A DNA stretch of 64,000 nucleotides from Lachnoclostridium edouardi. GTDB lineage: Bacteria > Bacillota > Clostridia > Lachnospirales > Lachnospiraceae. Location of the stretch: NCBI RefSeq assembly GCF_900240245.1, contig NZ_OESQ01000001.1, positions 1,899,672 through 1,963,671 on the forward strand, given 5' to 3'. The first letter of the stretch is position 1, and every line of letters starts with the position of its first letter. Below are positions 25,080 through 33,434 of the stretch, in pieces. The notes beneath the pieces were generated by a model. That model was not told the origin of the DNA. It made no database searches and saw nothing but the letters and a program-made list of their open reading frames with translations. A program made the position numbers and the translations under genes.

Positions 25080-26180
25080 ATGAATAAAAGAGCGTGGAAA
25101 AGGATTGGAACAGCAGCCATTACAGCGCTGGGAATTATTGGGCTGTCCGCCTGTAAAATAGGCGAAGATGAACAGCTTTCCTGGCTGACAAAGCCTGAAG
25201 GTTATAATGAGCAGCAGTCAGAGGAGGCAGAGCCTAATGATGTTAACTATAGTTTCCAAAAACCTGTGCCAATAAAAATTGCAAATTTTCTGGCCTATGA
25301 TCACCCTGTTAATGTGGCCCTGGAATGTGTGTTAAAGCCTATGCTGGAGGAAAAAACAGAAGGCAGATATACCATTGAGGTTTACGCGGACGGTGACTTG
25401 GGCGGAGAAGATAGTTTTCTAAAAGGAATTAAAAACGGGACTATAGAAGCCGGAATTGCAGGCGTAGAACTGTCAGAGGAATATCCTGCCTTAAAGGTAG
25501 TGGACTTTCCGTTTCTGTTTGAGGATATTGACAGCAGCTATCAGGCGTTGACGGATAAGCAGGTGACAGATTTTTTAAATCAGTCTATTGAGCCGGCGGG
25601 AATTATGTGTAAGGGATATATTCTTACTGGGGTGCGGTCTATTTCTAACAATGTCCGCCCGATTACAACGCCAGAGGATTGTGAAGGTCTTACTTTAAGA
25701 ACGCCGTATGTTACTCAGTTTATTGAGTATGCTCAGCGTCTGGGATTTCGCACAGTAAATTCCTCTGTCCCGGAAATCTATAGTGTTTTACAGCAAAAAT
25801 TGGCAGATGGACAGGAAAATCCGCCTACGGCTCTTTTAACAAGCGGCTGGTATGAGGTTCAAGATTACTTGTCATTGACTCAGCATCAAATCACTTATAA
25901 TTGGCTGGCAGTGAACAAGGAATTTTATAACAGCATGACAGCTGAAGATAAGCAGGCTTTTGACGAGTGCTGCAGCGCTTTCGCAGAAAATGTAAAAGAA
26001 ACATATAAAAGGCGGGAGGCGGCAGATATTGAGGAGCTGAGAAAAAAGGGAGTGGAGGTAATTCAGGTAGACAGAGAACCCTTCCGCAAGGTAGGGGAGG
26101 ATATGATAAAGGATTACTGTGAAAGATATCCTGAATTTTGGGAGATGGTTTCTCTGCTTCGGGAAAAAGGAGCCAGATAA
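25080..26180 (+). CDS. DctP-type TRAP substrate-binding lipoprotein, orphan within a TTT operon
   Basis: The 366-residue product has a lipoprotein signal (lipobox LSAC), a ~35-residue acidic linker, and a DctP domain: IKIANFLAYDHPVNVALE, FPFLFED, GVRSISNN with the carboxylate-binding Arg, LRTPYVTQFIEYAQRLG, and QKLADGQENPP. These are features of TRAP receptors, yet no TRAP membrane genes are near. The next three genes encode a TTT transporter including its own TctC receptor. It may feed the TTT permease, serve as ligand sensor for the divergent AraC-type regulator, or use the TRAP DctQM at 45 kb. The domain call is firm, the partnership is open. Confidence 0.85.
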   Translation: MNKRAWKRIGTAAITALGIIGLSACKIGEDEQLSWLTKPEGYNEQQSEEAEPNDVNYSFQKPVPIKIANFLAYDHPVNVALECVLKPMLEEKTEGRYTIEVYADGDLGGEDSFLKGIKNGTIEAGIAGVELSEEYPALKVVDFPFLFEDIDSSYQALTDKQVTDFLNQSIEPAGIMCKGYILTGVRSISNNVRPITTPEDCEGLTLRTPYVTQFIEYAQRLGFRTVNSSVPEIYSVLQQKLADGQENPPTALLTSGWYEVQDYLSLTQHQITYNWLAVNKEFYNSMTAEDKQAFDECCSAFAENVKETYKRREAADIEELRKKGVEVIQVDREPFRKVGEDMIKDYCERYPEFWEMVSLLREKGAR

Positions 26181-26190
26181 GGAGGATGTT

Positions 26191-26697
26191 TTGAAAGGAA
26201 TTAAAAAGACAAATGATTTTGTGCTGGGAATCATAATGATCATTGTAAGCCTTTGTCTGTTTTTTGGTAAGGTGACTACAAATGTACCTGAAATCAGCCA
26301 GGGTGGTTATCTGGCCAGGGCAGATGTTTGGCTTCAGATGATTGCAGTGTTACTAGGCGCTGCGTCCATTATTTTAATAATAACTTCTCTGGATTTTAAG
26401 AAGACGGGGAAAAGCGAGAAGTTTGAGTTTGTTATTGACAGTACGATCCTGTTAACTGTGGCGGCGCTGATTATATATGCGGCTCTTATGCCAATAATAG
26501 GGTTTATGATTACAACATTTGTTATGGTGCTGTTTTTAACAATTCTTTACACAGTTAGGGAAGAAAAAAGACAGTTCTCACAGCTGGAAATGGCGGATTG
26601 GCTGAGACTGGTGAAAAAAGGAGTTATTACGGCGGCAGTGATGCTTATAATTTTATGGCTGGTATTTGGAAAGCTGCTGGCTATCCAGCTTCCATAA
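26191..26697 (+). CDS. TTT transporter small membrane subunit (TctB), system 2
   Basis: This protein of about 168 residues has four hydrophobic segments typical of TctB, starting with DFVLGIIMIIVSLCLFFG and followed by ISQGGYLARADVWLQM. An open frame extends back to 26119 inside dctP, but AAGGAGG at 26179-26185 points to a TTG start at 26191, 10 bp after the dctP stop. The near-contact with dctP argues that the TRAP-type receptor is part of this operon. Confidence 0.8.
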   Translation: MKGIKKTNDFVLGIIMIIVSLCLFFGKVTTNVPEISQGGYLARADVWLQMIAVLLGAASIILIITSLDFKKTGKSEKFEFVIDSTILLTVAALIIYAALMPIIGFMITTFVMVLFLTILYTVREEKRQFSQLEMADWLRLVKKGVITAAVMLIILWLVFGKLLAIQLP

Positions 26698-26735
26698 AAA
26701 ATAGGTTATAACTATATATTCAGGAGGAAATAGAA

Positions 26736-27725
26736 ATGAAATTAAGATCAATCACAACAATAGGAGCTTGTCTTGTTGCAGCGGCGGTATGTTTAAGCGG
26801 ATGCCAGTCATCTGGAGGAAAGAAGGCAGATTATCCGACAAAACCCATTAATGTTATTGTGCCATTTTCCCCGGGAGGAGGTTCTGATGTACTGACCCGT
26901 TCTATGATGGAGTATTTAGAGCTGCCTAATGATCAGACATTTGTTGCAGTGAATGTAGACGGCGCGGCAGGATATATTGGCTGCCAGCAGGCGTTTAACT
27001 CAGCGAACGACGGCTATACTCTGCTGGCCCACAATCCTATGGATGTTGTTTCCTATACATTAGGAGGGACTACAGATGTGTCTCTGTATACAGAATTAGA
27101 GCTGATTTGCGGAATTGCAGATGATTTTAATGTGCTGGTGACAAATAAACAAAGCGGATGGACAACCTTAGATGAAGTATTAGAGTATGTAAAGGCTCAC
27201 CCAGGAGAGGTAAAGGTAGGCAATACTGGTTCCATGAACTGTAATATGGCGGATTGTATTAGGGTGCTGGACGCTTTGGGAATCCGTGAAGATGTAACTA
27301 TTGTGCCTTACAACGGCGGTTCTGACAACAAAGTGGCTAACATGGGAAATCATGTGCAGTTAAGTGTAAACACAGGGGCAGATATTCAGTCAGCTGTTGA
27401 ATCTGGCGACGAGATTCCTCTGCTTGTAATCAGCGACAGACGCTCTCAGTCATTACCTGACACTCCATGTACAAAGGAGCTGGGATATGATGTAGTTACT
27501 ACAAAGCCAAGAGGACTTTACGCTCCAAAGGGAACCAGCCAGGAACAAATTGATATTATCAGCGAAGCTGTGAAAAATGTATGTGAAAATGAAGAATTCC
27601 AGCAGAGAATTTTAGATTTGGGACTGGAAGTAAATTATGTGCCTGGAGATGAGCTTCAAACTAAAATTGACGGCTGGGTAGAGGACATTAAGCCTGTATT
27701 TGAGGAAATGAAAAAGCAGCAGTAG
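26736..27725 (+). CDS. TTT transporter substrate-binding lipoprotein (TctC), system 2
   Basis: The 329-residue product has a lipobox LSGC and the TctC receptor signature INVIVPFSPGGGSDVLTRSM. A segment FVAVNVDGAAGYIG and PYNGGSDN fit the family's ligand loops. AGGAGG precedes the ATG. It sits between tctB and tctA, unlike system 1. Similarity to the system 1 receptor is limited to family motifs by eye, so the two systems probably bind different acids. Confidence 0.9.
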   Translation: MKLRSITTIGACLVAAAVCLSGCQSSGGKKADYPTKPINVIVPFSPGGGSDVLTRSMMEYLELPNDQTFVAVNVDGAAGYIGCQQAFNSANDGYTLLAHNPMDVVSYTLGGTTDVSLYTELELICGIADDFNVLVTNKQSGWTTLDEVLEYVKAHPGEVKVGNTGSMNCNMADCIRVLDALGIREDVTIVPYNGGSDNKVANMGNHVQLSVNTGADIQSAVESGDEIPLLVISDRRSQSLPDTPCTKELGYDVVTTKPRGLYAPKGTSQEQIDIISEAVKNVCENEEFQQRILDLGLEVNYVPGDELQTKIDGWVEDIKPVFEEMKKQQ

Positions 27726-27742
27726 TTTAAGGGGGAATTTAA

Positions 27743-29257
27743 ATGGAAGCAATATTCGGAGGAATTACAGCAATATTTTCAGATCCCATGTGCCTGGCGC
27801 TGCTGGTATTTGGAGTATTCTTAGGAATTGTGTTTGGATGTATTCCCGGCCTGACAGCCACTCTGGGAGTTACCTTAATGATTCCCTTTACATACGGCCT
27901 GACAGCAGTTCAGGGTCTGACCTTGTTAATTGCTATTTATGTAGGCGGCATCAGCGGAGGCCTGATAACAGCTACGCTGATTAATATACCGGGAACGCCG
28001 TCGTCTATTTTCACCTGTTACGACGGATATCCAATGGCAAAAAGCGGGAAGCCTGGACAGGCTTTATCAATCGGTGTATTTGCCTCATTAATCGGAGGAA
28101 CTGTATCTGCCCTGGCCTTGTTTTTTATTGCGCCGCCTCTTTCTAAAGTATCATTGATTTTTGGAAACTGGGAGTATTTTGCAGTTGCCCTTTTAGGCCT
28201 GGCAGTTGTTATTACCATGGCTTCCGACGATCTGTTAAAAGGAATTATAGGAGCCTTGGTGGGAATTGTATGTGGAAGTATTGGTTTAGACGCAGTTTCA
28301 GGAGCCCAAAGATTGACATTTGGCTCATGGCAGCTGATGAGCGGACTTCAGTCTACTGCCCTTATGATGGGATTATTTGCAGTATGTGAAATTTTAATCC
28401 AGTGCCGTGATTTAGGGAAAGAGAAAAAAGATACTAAATTGGGGAAAATGTCCTTCCTGCCGCCTATTAAGGAGATGAAGGATTGTGCTCTGCCTATAGG
28501 CCTTGGCTGTTTATATGGAACATGTATTGGAATTTTGCCTGGAATCGGCCAAAATGCAGCTACCTTAATTACATACAATCAGGCTAAAAAAATGTCTAAG
28601 CATCCAGAGCGTTTTGGCCATGGAGCCGCAGAGGGAATTTGTGCTTCTGAAACCTCCAACAACGCTGTAAACGGAGGAGCTTTAATACCTTTAATTACTC
28701 TGGGAATTCCAGGAGATTTAACTACAGCAGCCTTAATCGGCGGTCTGATGATTCACGGTCTGCAGCCTGGTCCTCTTTTATTTACAACTAATCTGGACGT
28801 AGTGGGAGCGATTATGGTTTCCTACTTCCTGGCAAATATTGTAATGTACGTAATGGAACTGGGGCTGATGAGAATTTTTGTAAAGGCTGTAAATATTAAA
28901 TTCTCTTATTTATTCCCTGCAATCCTTATGTTCTGTTTGTTGGGAACTTTTGCCTTAAACAACCGTTCCTTTGATTTGTGGGTGTTGATTATTTCTGGTA
29001 TTGGCGCTTATATTCTGACTCAGTTTAAGGTGGACATGGCGCCTGTAATTTTAGGATATATTTTAGGGCCTTTGGTGGAAAAATATCTGCGCATGGCCCT
29101 GACTGCAGAAAACGGAAACTTTGGAGCCATATTCCAGAGACCTATTGCAGCAGGATGCCTGCTTGTAGCCGTAATATTCCTTCTGATGCCTGTATTCAGC
29201 GCCGGATTCAGAAAGAATAAAAACAAATTAAATGAGCTTACTGTAAATGAGGATTAA
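27743..29257 (+). CDS. TTT transporter large membrane subunit (TctA), system 2
   Basis: This 504-residue permease repeats the TctA pattern: GIVFGCIPGLTATLGVTLMIP and GTCIGILPGIGQNAATLITY, with LGIPGDLTTAALIGGLMIHGL. It is the same length as the system 1 protein, with clear but not close resemblance. It forms the channel for the receptor encoded just upstream and possibly also for the DctP-type protein at the head of the operon. Confidence 0.92.
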   Translation: MEAIFGGITAIFSDPMCLALLVFGVFLGIVFGCIPGLTATLGVTLMIPFTYGLTAVQGLTLLIAIYVGGISGGLITATLINIPGTPSSIFTCYDGYPMAKSGKPGQALSIGVFASLIGGTVSALALFFIAPPLSKVSLIFGNWEYFAVALLGLAVVITMASDDLLKGIIGALVGIVCGSIGLDAVSGAQRLTFGSWQLMSGLQSTALMMGLFAVCEILIQCRDLGKEKKDTKLGKMSFLPPIKEMKDCALPIGLGCLYGTCIGILPGIGQNAATLITYNQAKKMSKHPERFGHGAAEGICASETSNNAVNGGALIPLITLGIPGDLTTAALIGGLMIHGLQPGPLLFTTNLDVVGAIMVSYFLANIVMYVMELGLMRIFVKAVNIKFSYLFPAILMFCLLGTFALNNRSFDLWVLIISGIGAYILTQFKVDMAPVILGYILGPLVEKYLRMALTAENGNFGAIFQRPIAAGCLLVAVIFLLMPVFSAGFRKNKNKLNELTVNED

Positions 29258-29269
29258 GCTGGAGGGAAT

Positions 29270-29818
29270 ATGGAAATTCATTATGAAGTAACAAGATCAG
29301 ATTATATTAAGCTGATCAGGCAGCAGCTGAAAAATTATAATAAAAGTTTTAAAGGCAGACTTGTATTTTTTCTTACCAATGGAGCCTTTGCGGCTGCAGC
29401 AGCTTACTTATTTTTGATGAAACACAATGAAACGGGATTTTCCAAAATCCTGCCTGTAATCCTGGCTGTTACTATATGGATAATGAATATTCACAGAAGA
29501 TATTCTTATAACAGACGGGCGGAAATATTGTTTGAAAAGCTGATACAAAACGGTCTGTTAATTAAGGAATATCTGGGAGAACATCAGTTATATCTGGAGA
29601 ATAATAAAATAATCAGAAAAATGGGAGCCCATGAAGATGGGCTCTCTCTGAATTCAATAATAAGAATACAAAATACAGATAATATGCTTTTGCTGTATAC
29701 GGGGAGAGAAATATTTGAAATTATTCCGGATTGTAACGGTCAGAACAGGAAAAACAAAGAAATATTGGAAAAAATGTTTCAAAACGTTACTTTGGAAAAT
29801 AAAATTGAAACGTGTTGA
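29270..29818 (+). CDS. YcxB-like membrane protein
   Basis: This 182-residue protein has two closely spaced hydrophobic helices (about 29-48 and 56-72) between charged segments. The C-terminal part (YLGEHQLYLENNKIIRKM, LSLNSIIRIQNTDNMLLLYTG) resembles the YcxB domain, whose function is unknown. It begins 12 bp after tctA with GGAGGG and is probably the last gene of the operon. The candidate activator site of the next sigma-54 promoter overlaps its stop codon region. Confidence 0.6.
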   Translation: MEIHYEVTRSDYIKLIRQQLKNYNKSFKGRLVFFLTNGAFAAAAAYLFLMKHNETGFSKILPVILAVTIWIMNIHRRYSYNRRAEILFEKLIQNGLLIKEYLGEHQLYLENNKIIRKMGAHEDGLSLNSIIRIQNTDNMLLLYTGREIFEIIPDCNGQNRKNKEILEKMFQNVTLENKIETC

Positions 29819-29836
29819 AACTTGACGGAAACAAAT
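29819..29836 (+). promoter_or_regulatory. Candidate upstream activator site for the second sigma-54 promoter
   Basis: AACTTGACGGAAACAAAT is the partner of the 18115-18132 motif. It follows two more GAAAC boxes (GAAACgtgttGAAAC) spaced about one helical turn apart. It lies 119 bp upstream of the -24 element. Confidence 0.45.
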
Positions 29837-29937
29837 AAATGGAGTAAAATAAGATTAAGGTAAAAATATAGACAAAGAGCACAAAAACAAAAAGGAAAAA
29901 TTGTGCAGAACCTCTAAAAAAGATCAGTTCAGATGGT

Positions 29938-29953
29938 TGGCACAATTTTTGCT
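29938..29953 (+). promoter_or_regulatory. sigma-54 (-24/-12) promoter before the isomerase-transketolase operon
   Basis: TGGCACAATTTTTGCT matches TGGCAC-R-N4-TTGCW exactly. It shares extended flanks with the promoter at 18246 (a GT before TGGCACA, and TTTGCTTTTAAT at the end). The start site would be near 29964, about 35 bp before the first gene. Confidence 0.9.
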
Positions 29954-29999
29954 TTTAATTTAAGTTAGTCAGATAATAATAAAAAAGGAGCAGGGGAAA

Positions 30000-30830
30000 A
30001 TGAAATTATGCTATCAGGTTGCTACACCAGACGTAGCGATTGCAGACTCCGTAACAGCATACCAGGGCCCTTTGGCAAAAAGCTTCGGCGATCTGGCAGC
30101 TCTTGGTTATGATGGAGTAGAGCTGATGACGCTGAATCCGTCTAAGCTGGACTGGGCAGAGGTAAAGGCAGAGGCTGAGAAGAATAATCTTAGCGTTGTG
30201 CTGGTATGTACTGGAGAGATTTTCGGCCAGCTGGGATTAAGCTATACAAATCCAGACGAGTCTATCCGCAAAGAGGCTATCAGCCGTTCTAAAGAGATCA
30301 TTGATTTCGCCAGCTATTTGGGAGCTAATATTAATATTGGAAGAGTACGTGGTCAATATTGCGCCCAGCTGACAAAAGAAGAAACAGAAGAGCTGGCAGT
30401 AAAGGCTTTTCAGGAGTTAAGCGATTATGCTGCAGATAAAAATGTAATGATTGCTCTGGAGACAGTGACAATTATGCAGACTAATTTTATTAACACCTTG
30501 GCAGAGGGCGCAGCTATGGTAGACAGGGTAAACCGTCCCAACTTTAAGCTGATGATGGATGTATTCCACCTGAATCTGGAAGAGAAGGATATCTGCGACG
30601 CAATCCGCAAGTACAGCAGCTACAATATTCATGTACATTTAGCTGACAATAACAGAAGATATCCAGGTCACTGCGGACTGGATTTTGAGAAGATTATCAG
30701 CACATTTAAAGAGTGCGGCTACGACGGCGCGTTCTGTACAGAGATTTTCCAGATTCCAAGTATGGAGGAAGCAGCGAAAGGCGCAGTAGAGCATTTGCGG
30801 CCGATTTTAGACCGTGTATACGGAAAGTAG
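30000..30830 (+). CDS. Sugar-phosphate isomerase/epimerase-type TIM-barrel protein 1
   Basis: This 276-residue protein belongs to the xylose-isomerase-like TIM-barrel (AP endonuclease 2) superfamily. The metal ligands appear as Glu in MIALETV, Asp in LMMDVFHL, His in NIHVHLADNNRRYPGHCGLDF and a final Glu in FCTEIF. The ADNNRRYPGH segment resembles D-tagatose 3-epimerase and related keto-sugar epimerases. It is the first gene after the sigma-54 promoter, followed 9 bp later by a racemase-fold protein and then the split transketolase. It probably interconverts a keto sugar or keto acid; the substrate is unknown. Confidence 0.78.
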   Translation: MKLCYQVATPDVAIADSVTAYQGPLAKSFGDLAALGYDGVELMTLNPSKLDWAEVKAEAEKNNLSVVLVCTGEIFGQLGLSYTNPDESIRKEAISRSKEIIDFASYLGANINIGRVRGQYCAQLTKEETEELAVKAFQELSDYAADKNVMIALETVTIMQTNFINTLAEGAAMVDRVNRPNFKLMMDVFHLNLEEKDICDAIRKYSSYNIHVHLADNNRRYPGHCGLDFEKIISTFKECGYDGAFCTEIFQIPSMEEAAKGAVEHLRPILDRVYGK

Positions 30831-30839
30831 GGATAAATA

Positions 30840-31493
30840 ATGAAAAGTATTGCATTAATCCATACAGTAAAAAGCGTGGCAGATACATTTGAGGCAAAGT
30901 TAAGAGCAGGCGTTTCCCAGGACATTAAGGTTTACAATATGCTGGATGAGTTTCTGGCAAAGAATCCTAATGAAATCGGAGAGTTCACCATTGAAAATAG
31001 AAACCGCCTTTTAAACGATGTAAAAACTGCCGAGATGACAGGAGCAGATGTAATTGTTACAACGTGCTCTACATTAACTCCTGTTATTGAAATGATCCGT
31101 CCTTTTATTAAGGCTCCGGTAATTGCCATTGATGATGCTATGGCAAAAAAAAGCGTAACCTTTGGCCCTAAGGTTTTAGTTATGGCTACTGCGGAAAGCA
31201 CTATTGAGCCTACTAAAAATAAAGTAGCTGCAGAGGCTGCTTTGGCAGGAGTTGAGGTAGAGCTGTCGGAGATGGTTCTCATGGATGCGTTTAAAGCTAT
31301 GCAGAGCCAGAACATGAAAGAGCATGACCGTATTTTAAGAGACAGGTCAAAGGAAATTAAAGGTTTTGATTGTATTGTGTTGGCACAGGCATCCATGGCT
31401 CACATGGAAGCAGAGATTGAGAAGATTACAGGCTGTCCTACATTGTCCAGCCCGGCCCTCTGTATCGCCCAGGTCAATGAAGCAATAAAATAA
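30840..31493 (+). CDS. Asp/Glu/hydantoin racemase-fold protein with one catalytic-type Cys
   Basis: The 217-residue protein has the aspartate/glutamate racemase fold. The first half carries VTTCSTLTPVIE with the expected catalytic Cys; the second-half motif, where two-base racemases have another Cys, reads VLAQASMAHME, so that Cys appears replaced by Gln. This pattern argues against a classical two-Cys racemase and for a lyase, decarboxylase or isomerase using one Cys. A paralogue with the same substitution is at 43218. It is in the sigma-54 operon between isomerase and transketolase genes. Confidence 0.7.
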   Translation: MKSIALIHTVKSVADTFEAKLRAGVSQDIKVYNMLDEFLAKNPNEIGEFTIENRNRLLNDVKTAEMTGADVIVTTCSTLTPVIEMIRPFIKAPVIAIDDAMAKKSVTFGPKVLVMATAESTIEPTKNKVAAEAALAGVEVELSEMVLMDAFKAMQSQNMKEHDRILRDRSKEIKGFDCIVLAQASMAHMEAEIEKITGCPTLSSPALCIAQVNEAIK

Positions 31494-31515
31494 AAGTAGA
31501 AAAGAGGAGAGTAAA

Positions 31516-32343
31516 ATGACAGACGAAAGAGCAAAAGAGTTACAGAGACTCTGCCATGGATTCCGTAATGAGATTGTGGACCTGCTCCACAGCATCCAGA
31601 CAGGACATCCAGGCGGATCCTTATCCTGTACAGAAATCGTTACAACACTGTACTTTGATAAGATGAACGTTGATCCTAAGGACCCAAATAAGGAAGGAAG
31701 AGACCACTTCATTCTTTCCAAAGGACATGCAGCTCCAATCCTGTACATTGTGCTTGCAGAGATGGGTTATTTCCCAAAAGAGGAGTTAAAGACTCTGCGT
31801 CAGATCAACAGCAATCTTCAGGGACATCCATGTGTACACAAAACACCAGGCGTAGAGCTGTCTACAGGCCCTCTGGGACTGGGACTGGGCGCTGGTTTAG
31901 GCATGGCTCTCAGCGAGAGACTGAAAGGAAGCGACTCTTATACATATGTAGTAATGGGCGACGGCGAGATTCAGGAAGGCGCGATCTGGGAGGCAGCTAT
32001 GGCTGCATCTAAGTTTAAAGCAGACCACCTTATTGGAATTCTGGACAACAACGGCGTACAGCTGGATGGAACTCTGGAAGAGATTATGCCTATGGGCGAT
32101 TTGAAAGCTAAGTGGGAGAGCTTCGGATGGGAAGTAATTCCATGTGACGGACATGATGTTCAGTCTATCTCTGACGCAGTAGACGCTGCTAAGAAGGTTA
32201 CCGGTAAACCAATCCTCATCCTGGCTAAAACTGTTAAAGGTAAAGGCGTTTCCTTCATGGAAGGAAAGAATACATGGCATGGAAAAGCCATTAGTGATGA
32301 AGATTACAAGAACGCAAAGGAAGAATTGGGAGGTGCTTTTTAA
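31516..32343 (+). CDS. Transketolase, N-terminal (TPP-binding) subunit
   Basis: This 275-residue protein is the N-terminal half of a split transketolase. It shows HPGGSLSCTEIVTTLYF, SKGHAAPILYIVLAEMG and the thiamine-pyrophosphate motif GDGEIQEGAIWEAAMAA, ending in a Asn-containing ILDNNGVQLDG. Transketolase moves two-carbon ketol units between sugar phosphates. It works with the next gene, whose ATG overlaps this stop codon (TAATG). Split transketolases also serve special pathways such as apulose-4-phosphate or sulfofructose cleavage, and the location under a sigma-54 promoter suggests such a dedicated role. Confidence 0.9.
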   Translation: MTDERAKELQRLCHGFRNEIVDLLHSIQTGHPGGSLSCTEIVTTLYFDKMNVDPKDPNKEGRDHFILSKGHAAPILYIVLAEMGYFPKEELKTLRQINSNLQGHPCVHKTPGVELSTGPLGLGLGAGLGMALSERLKGSDSYTYVVMGDGEIQEGAIWEAAMAASKFKADHLIGILDNNGVQLDGTLEEIMPMGDLKAKWESFGWEVIPCDGHDVQSISDAVDAAKKVTGKPILILAKTVKGKGVSFMEGKNTWHGKAISDEDYKNAKEELGGAF

Positions 32344-33281
32344 TGGCTAACAAAATTGCAATCAGAGATGCATATGGTGAAGCTCTCTTAAAGCTGGGAA
32401 AGAAAAATGATAAAGTTGTAGCATTGGAAGCAGACGTTGGATCTTCTACAAAGAGCGGCGTGTTTGGAAAAGAATTTCCTGAGAGATACTTTAATGTAGG
32501 TATCAGCGAGATCAACATGGTTTCCATGGCAGCAGGTATGGCCAGAATCGGCAATATTCCTTTTGTAAACACATTCTCCACATTCTTGTCTACAAGAGGC
32601 GCTGATCCAATTCAGAGCTTAATTTGCTATGACAAATTAAATGTAAAATTAGCAGGCACATACTGTGGTCTGTCTGACTCTTATGACGGAGCAAGCCACC
32701 ATGGTATTACAGATATGTCATTTGTTCGTTCTATTCCAAACATGACAGTTGTATGTGTATCTGACCCGGTTCAGACAGAGAAAGCTGTTATGGCTATTGC
32801 AGATTATGACGGACCAGTTTATTTAAGACTGAGCCGTGCTCCAGCTCCTGTATTCTACAGCGAGGACATGGATTTTGTAATCGGAAAAGGTATTGAAGTA
32901 AAAGACGGAGCAGACGTAGCTCTTATTTCTACAGGAACAGTACTTCACATTGCTTTAGAGGCAGCTGAGCTTCTGGCAAAAGAAGGAATCAATGCAACAG
33001 TAATTGATATGCACACAGTACAGCCGATTGACAAAGATCTGGTTATTGCTGCAGCTAAGAAGACAGGCGCAGTTGTAACTGTAGAAGAGCACAGCATCCG
33101 CGGCGGATTGGGAAGCGCAGTTGCTGAGGTTCTGGCTGCCGAGTGCCCAACTCCAATGGAGTTTGTGGGAGCTACAGACTTTGCTGAGTCTGGAGATTAT
33201 GATGAATTGCTGCAGAAATACGGCTACACTGCAGAGAATATTGCAGCAAAAGCAAAAGCAGCTATGGCTAAGAAAAAATAA
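32343..33281 (+). CDS. Transketolase, C-terminal (pyrimidine-binding) subunit
   Basis: This 312-residue protein completes the split enzyme: the Glu that activates TPP lies in NVGISEINMVSMAAGMA, followed by PFVNTFSTFLSTRGADPIQ and SYDGASHHGITDMSFVRSIP, and a transketolase C-terminal domain starting at KDGADVALISTGT. The one-base overlap with the upstream gene indicates coupled translation. A long stem-loop at 33317-33367 follows. Confidence 0.9.
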   Translation: MANKIAIRDAYGEALLKLGKKNDKVVALEADVGSSTKSGVFGKEFPERYFNVGISEINMVSMAAGMARIGNIPFVNTFSTFLSTRGADPIQSLICYDKLNVKLAGTYCGLSDSYDGASHHGITDMSFVRSIPNMTVVCVSDPVQTEKAVMAIADYDGPVYLRLSRAPAPVFYSEDMDFVIGKGIEVKDGADVALISTGTVLHIALEAAELLAKEGINATVIDMHTVQPIDKDLVIAAAKKTGAVVTVEEHSIRGGLGSAVAEVLAAECPTPMEFVGATDFAESGDYDELLQKYGYTAENIAAKAKAAMAKKK

Positions 33282-33316
33282 TAAAATAAAGGTTATAAGC
33301 CAGTAACGTTTTTCGG

Positions 33317-33367
33317 GGGTGCTGCAAAAACATGACAATGTATTAAAGTGTCAATTTTGCAGCACCC
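33317..33367 (+). terminator. Stem-loop after the transketolase genes
   Basis: GGGTGCTGCAAAA (33317-33329) pairs perfectly with 33355-33367, with extra inner pairing (TGACA with TGTCA). The following TTATCTT is only weakly T-rich, so readthrough into the next isomerase gene is possible. Confidence 0.6.
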
Positions 33368-33434
33368 TTATCTTAAAAGGTTTTGATAAAATAAAATTTC
33401 CGTATTTTCTGGTGAAAGATTACAGGTGATTAAA

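Noticed and set aside
31380-31400. Third sigma-54 promoter (TTGGCACAGGC) inside the racemase-fold gene
   Set aside because: The -24 half is good but no TTGC follows at the right spacing, and the site is within coding sequence.
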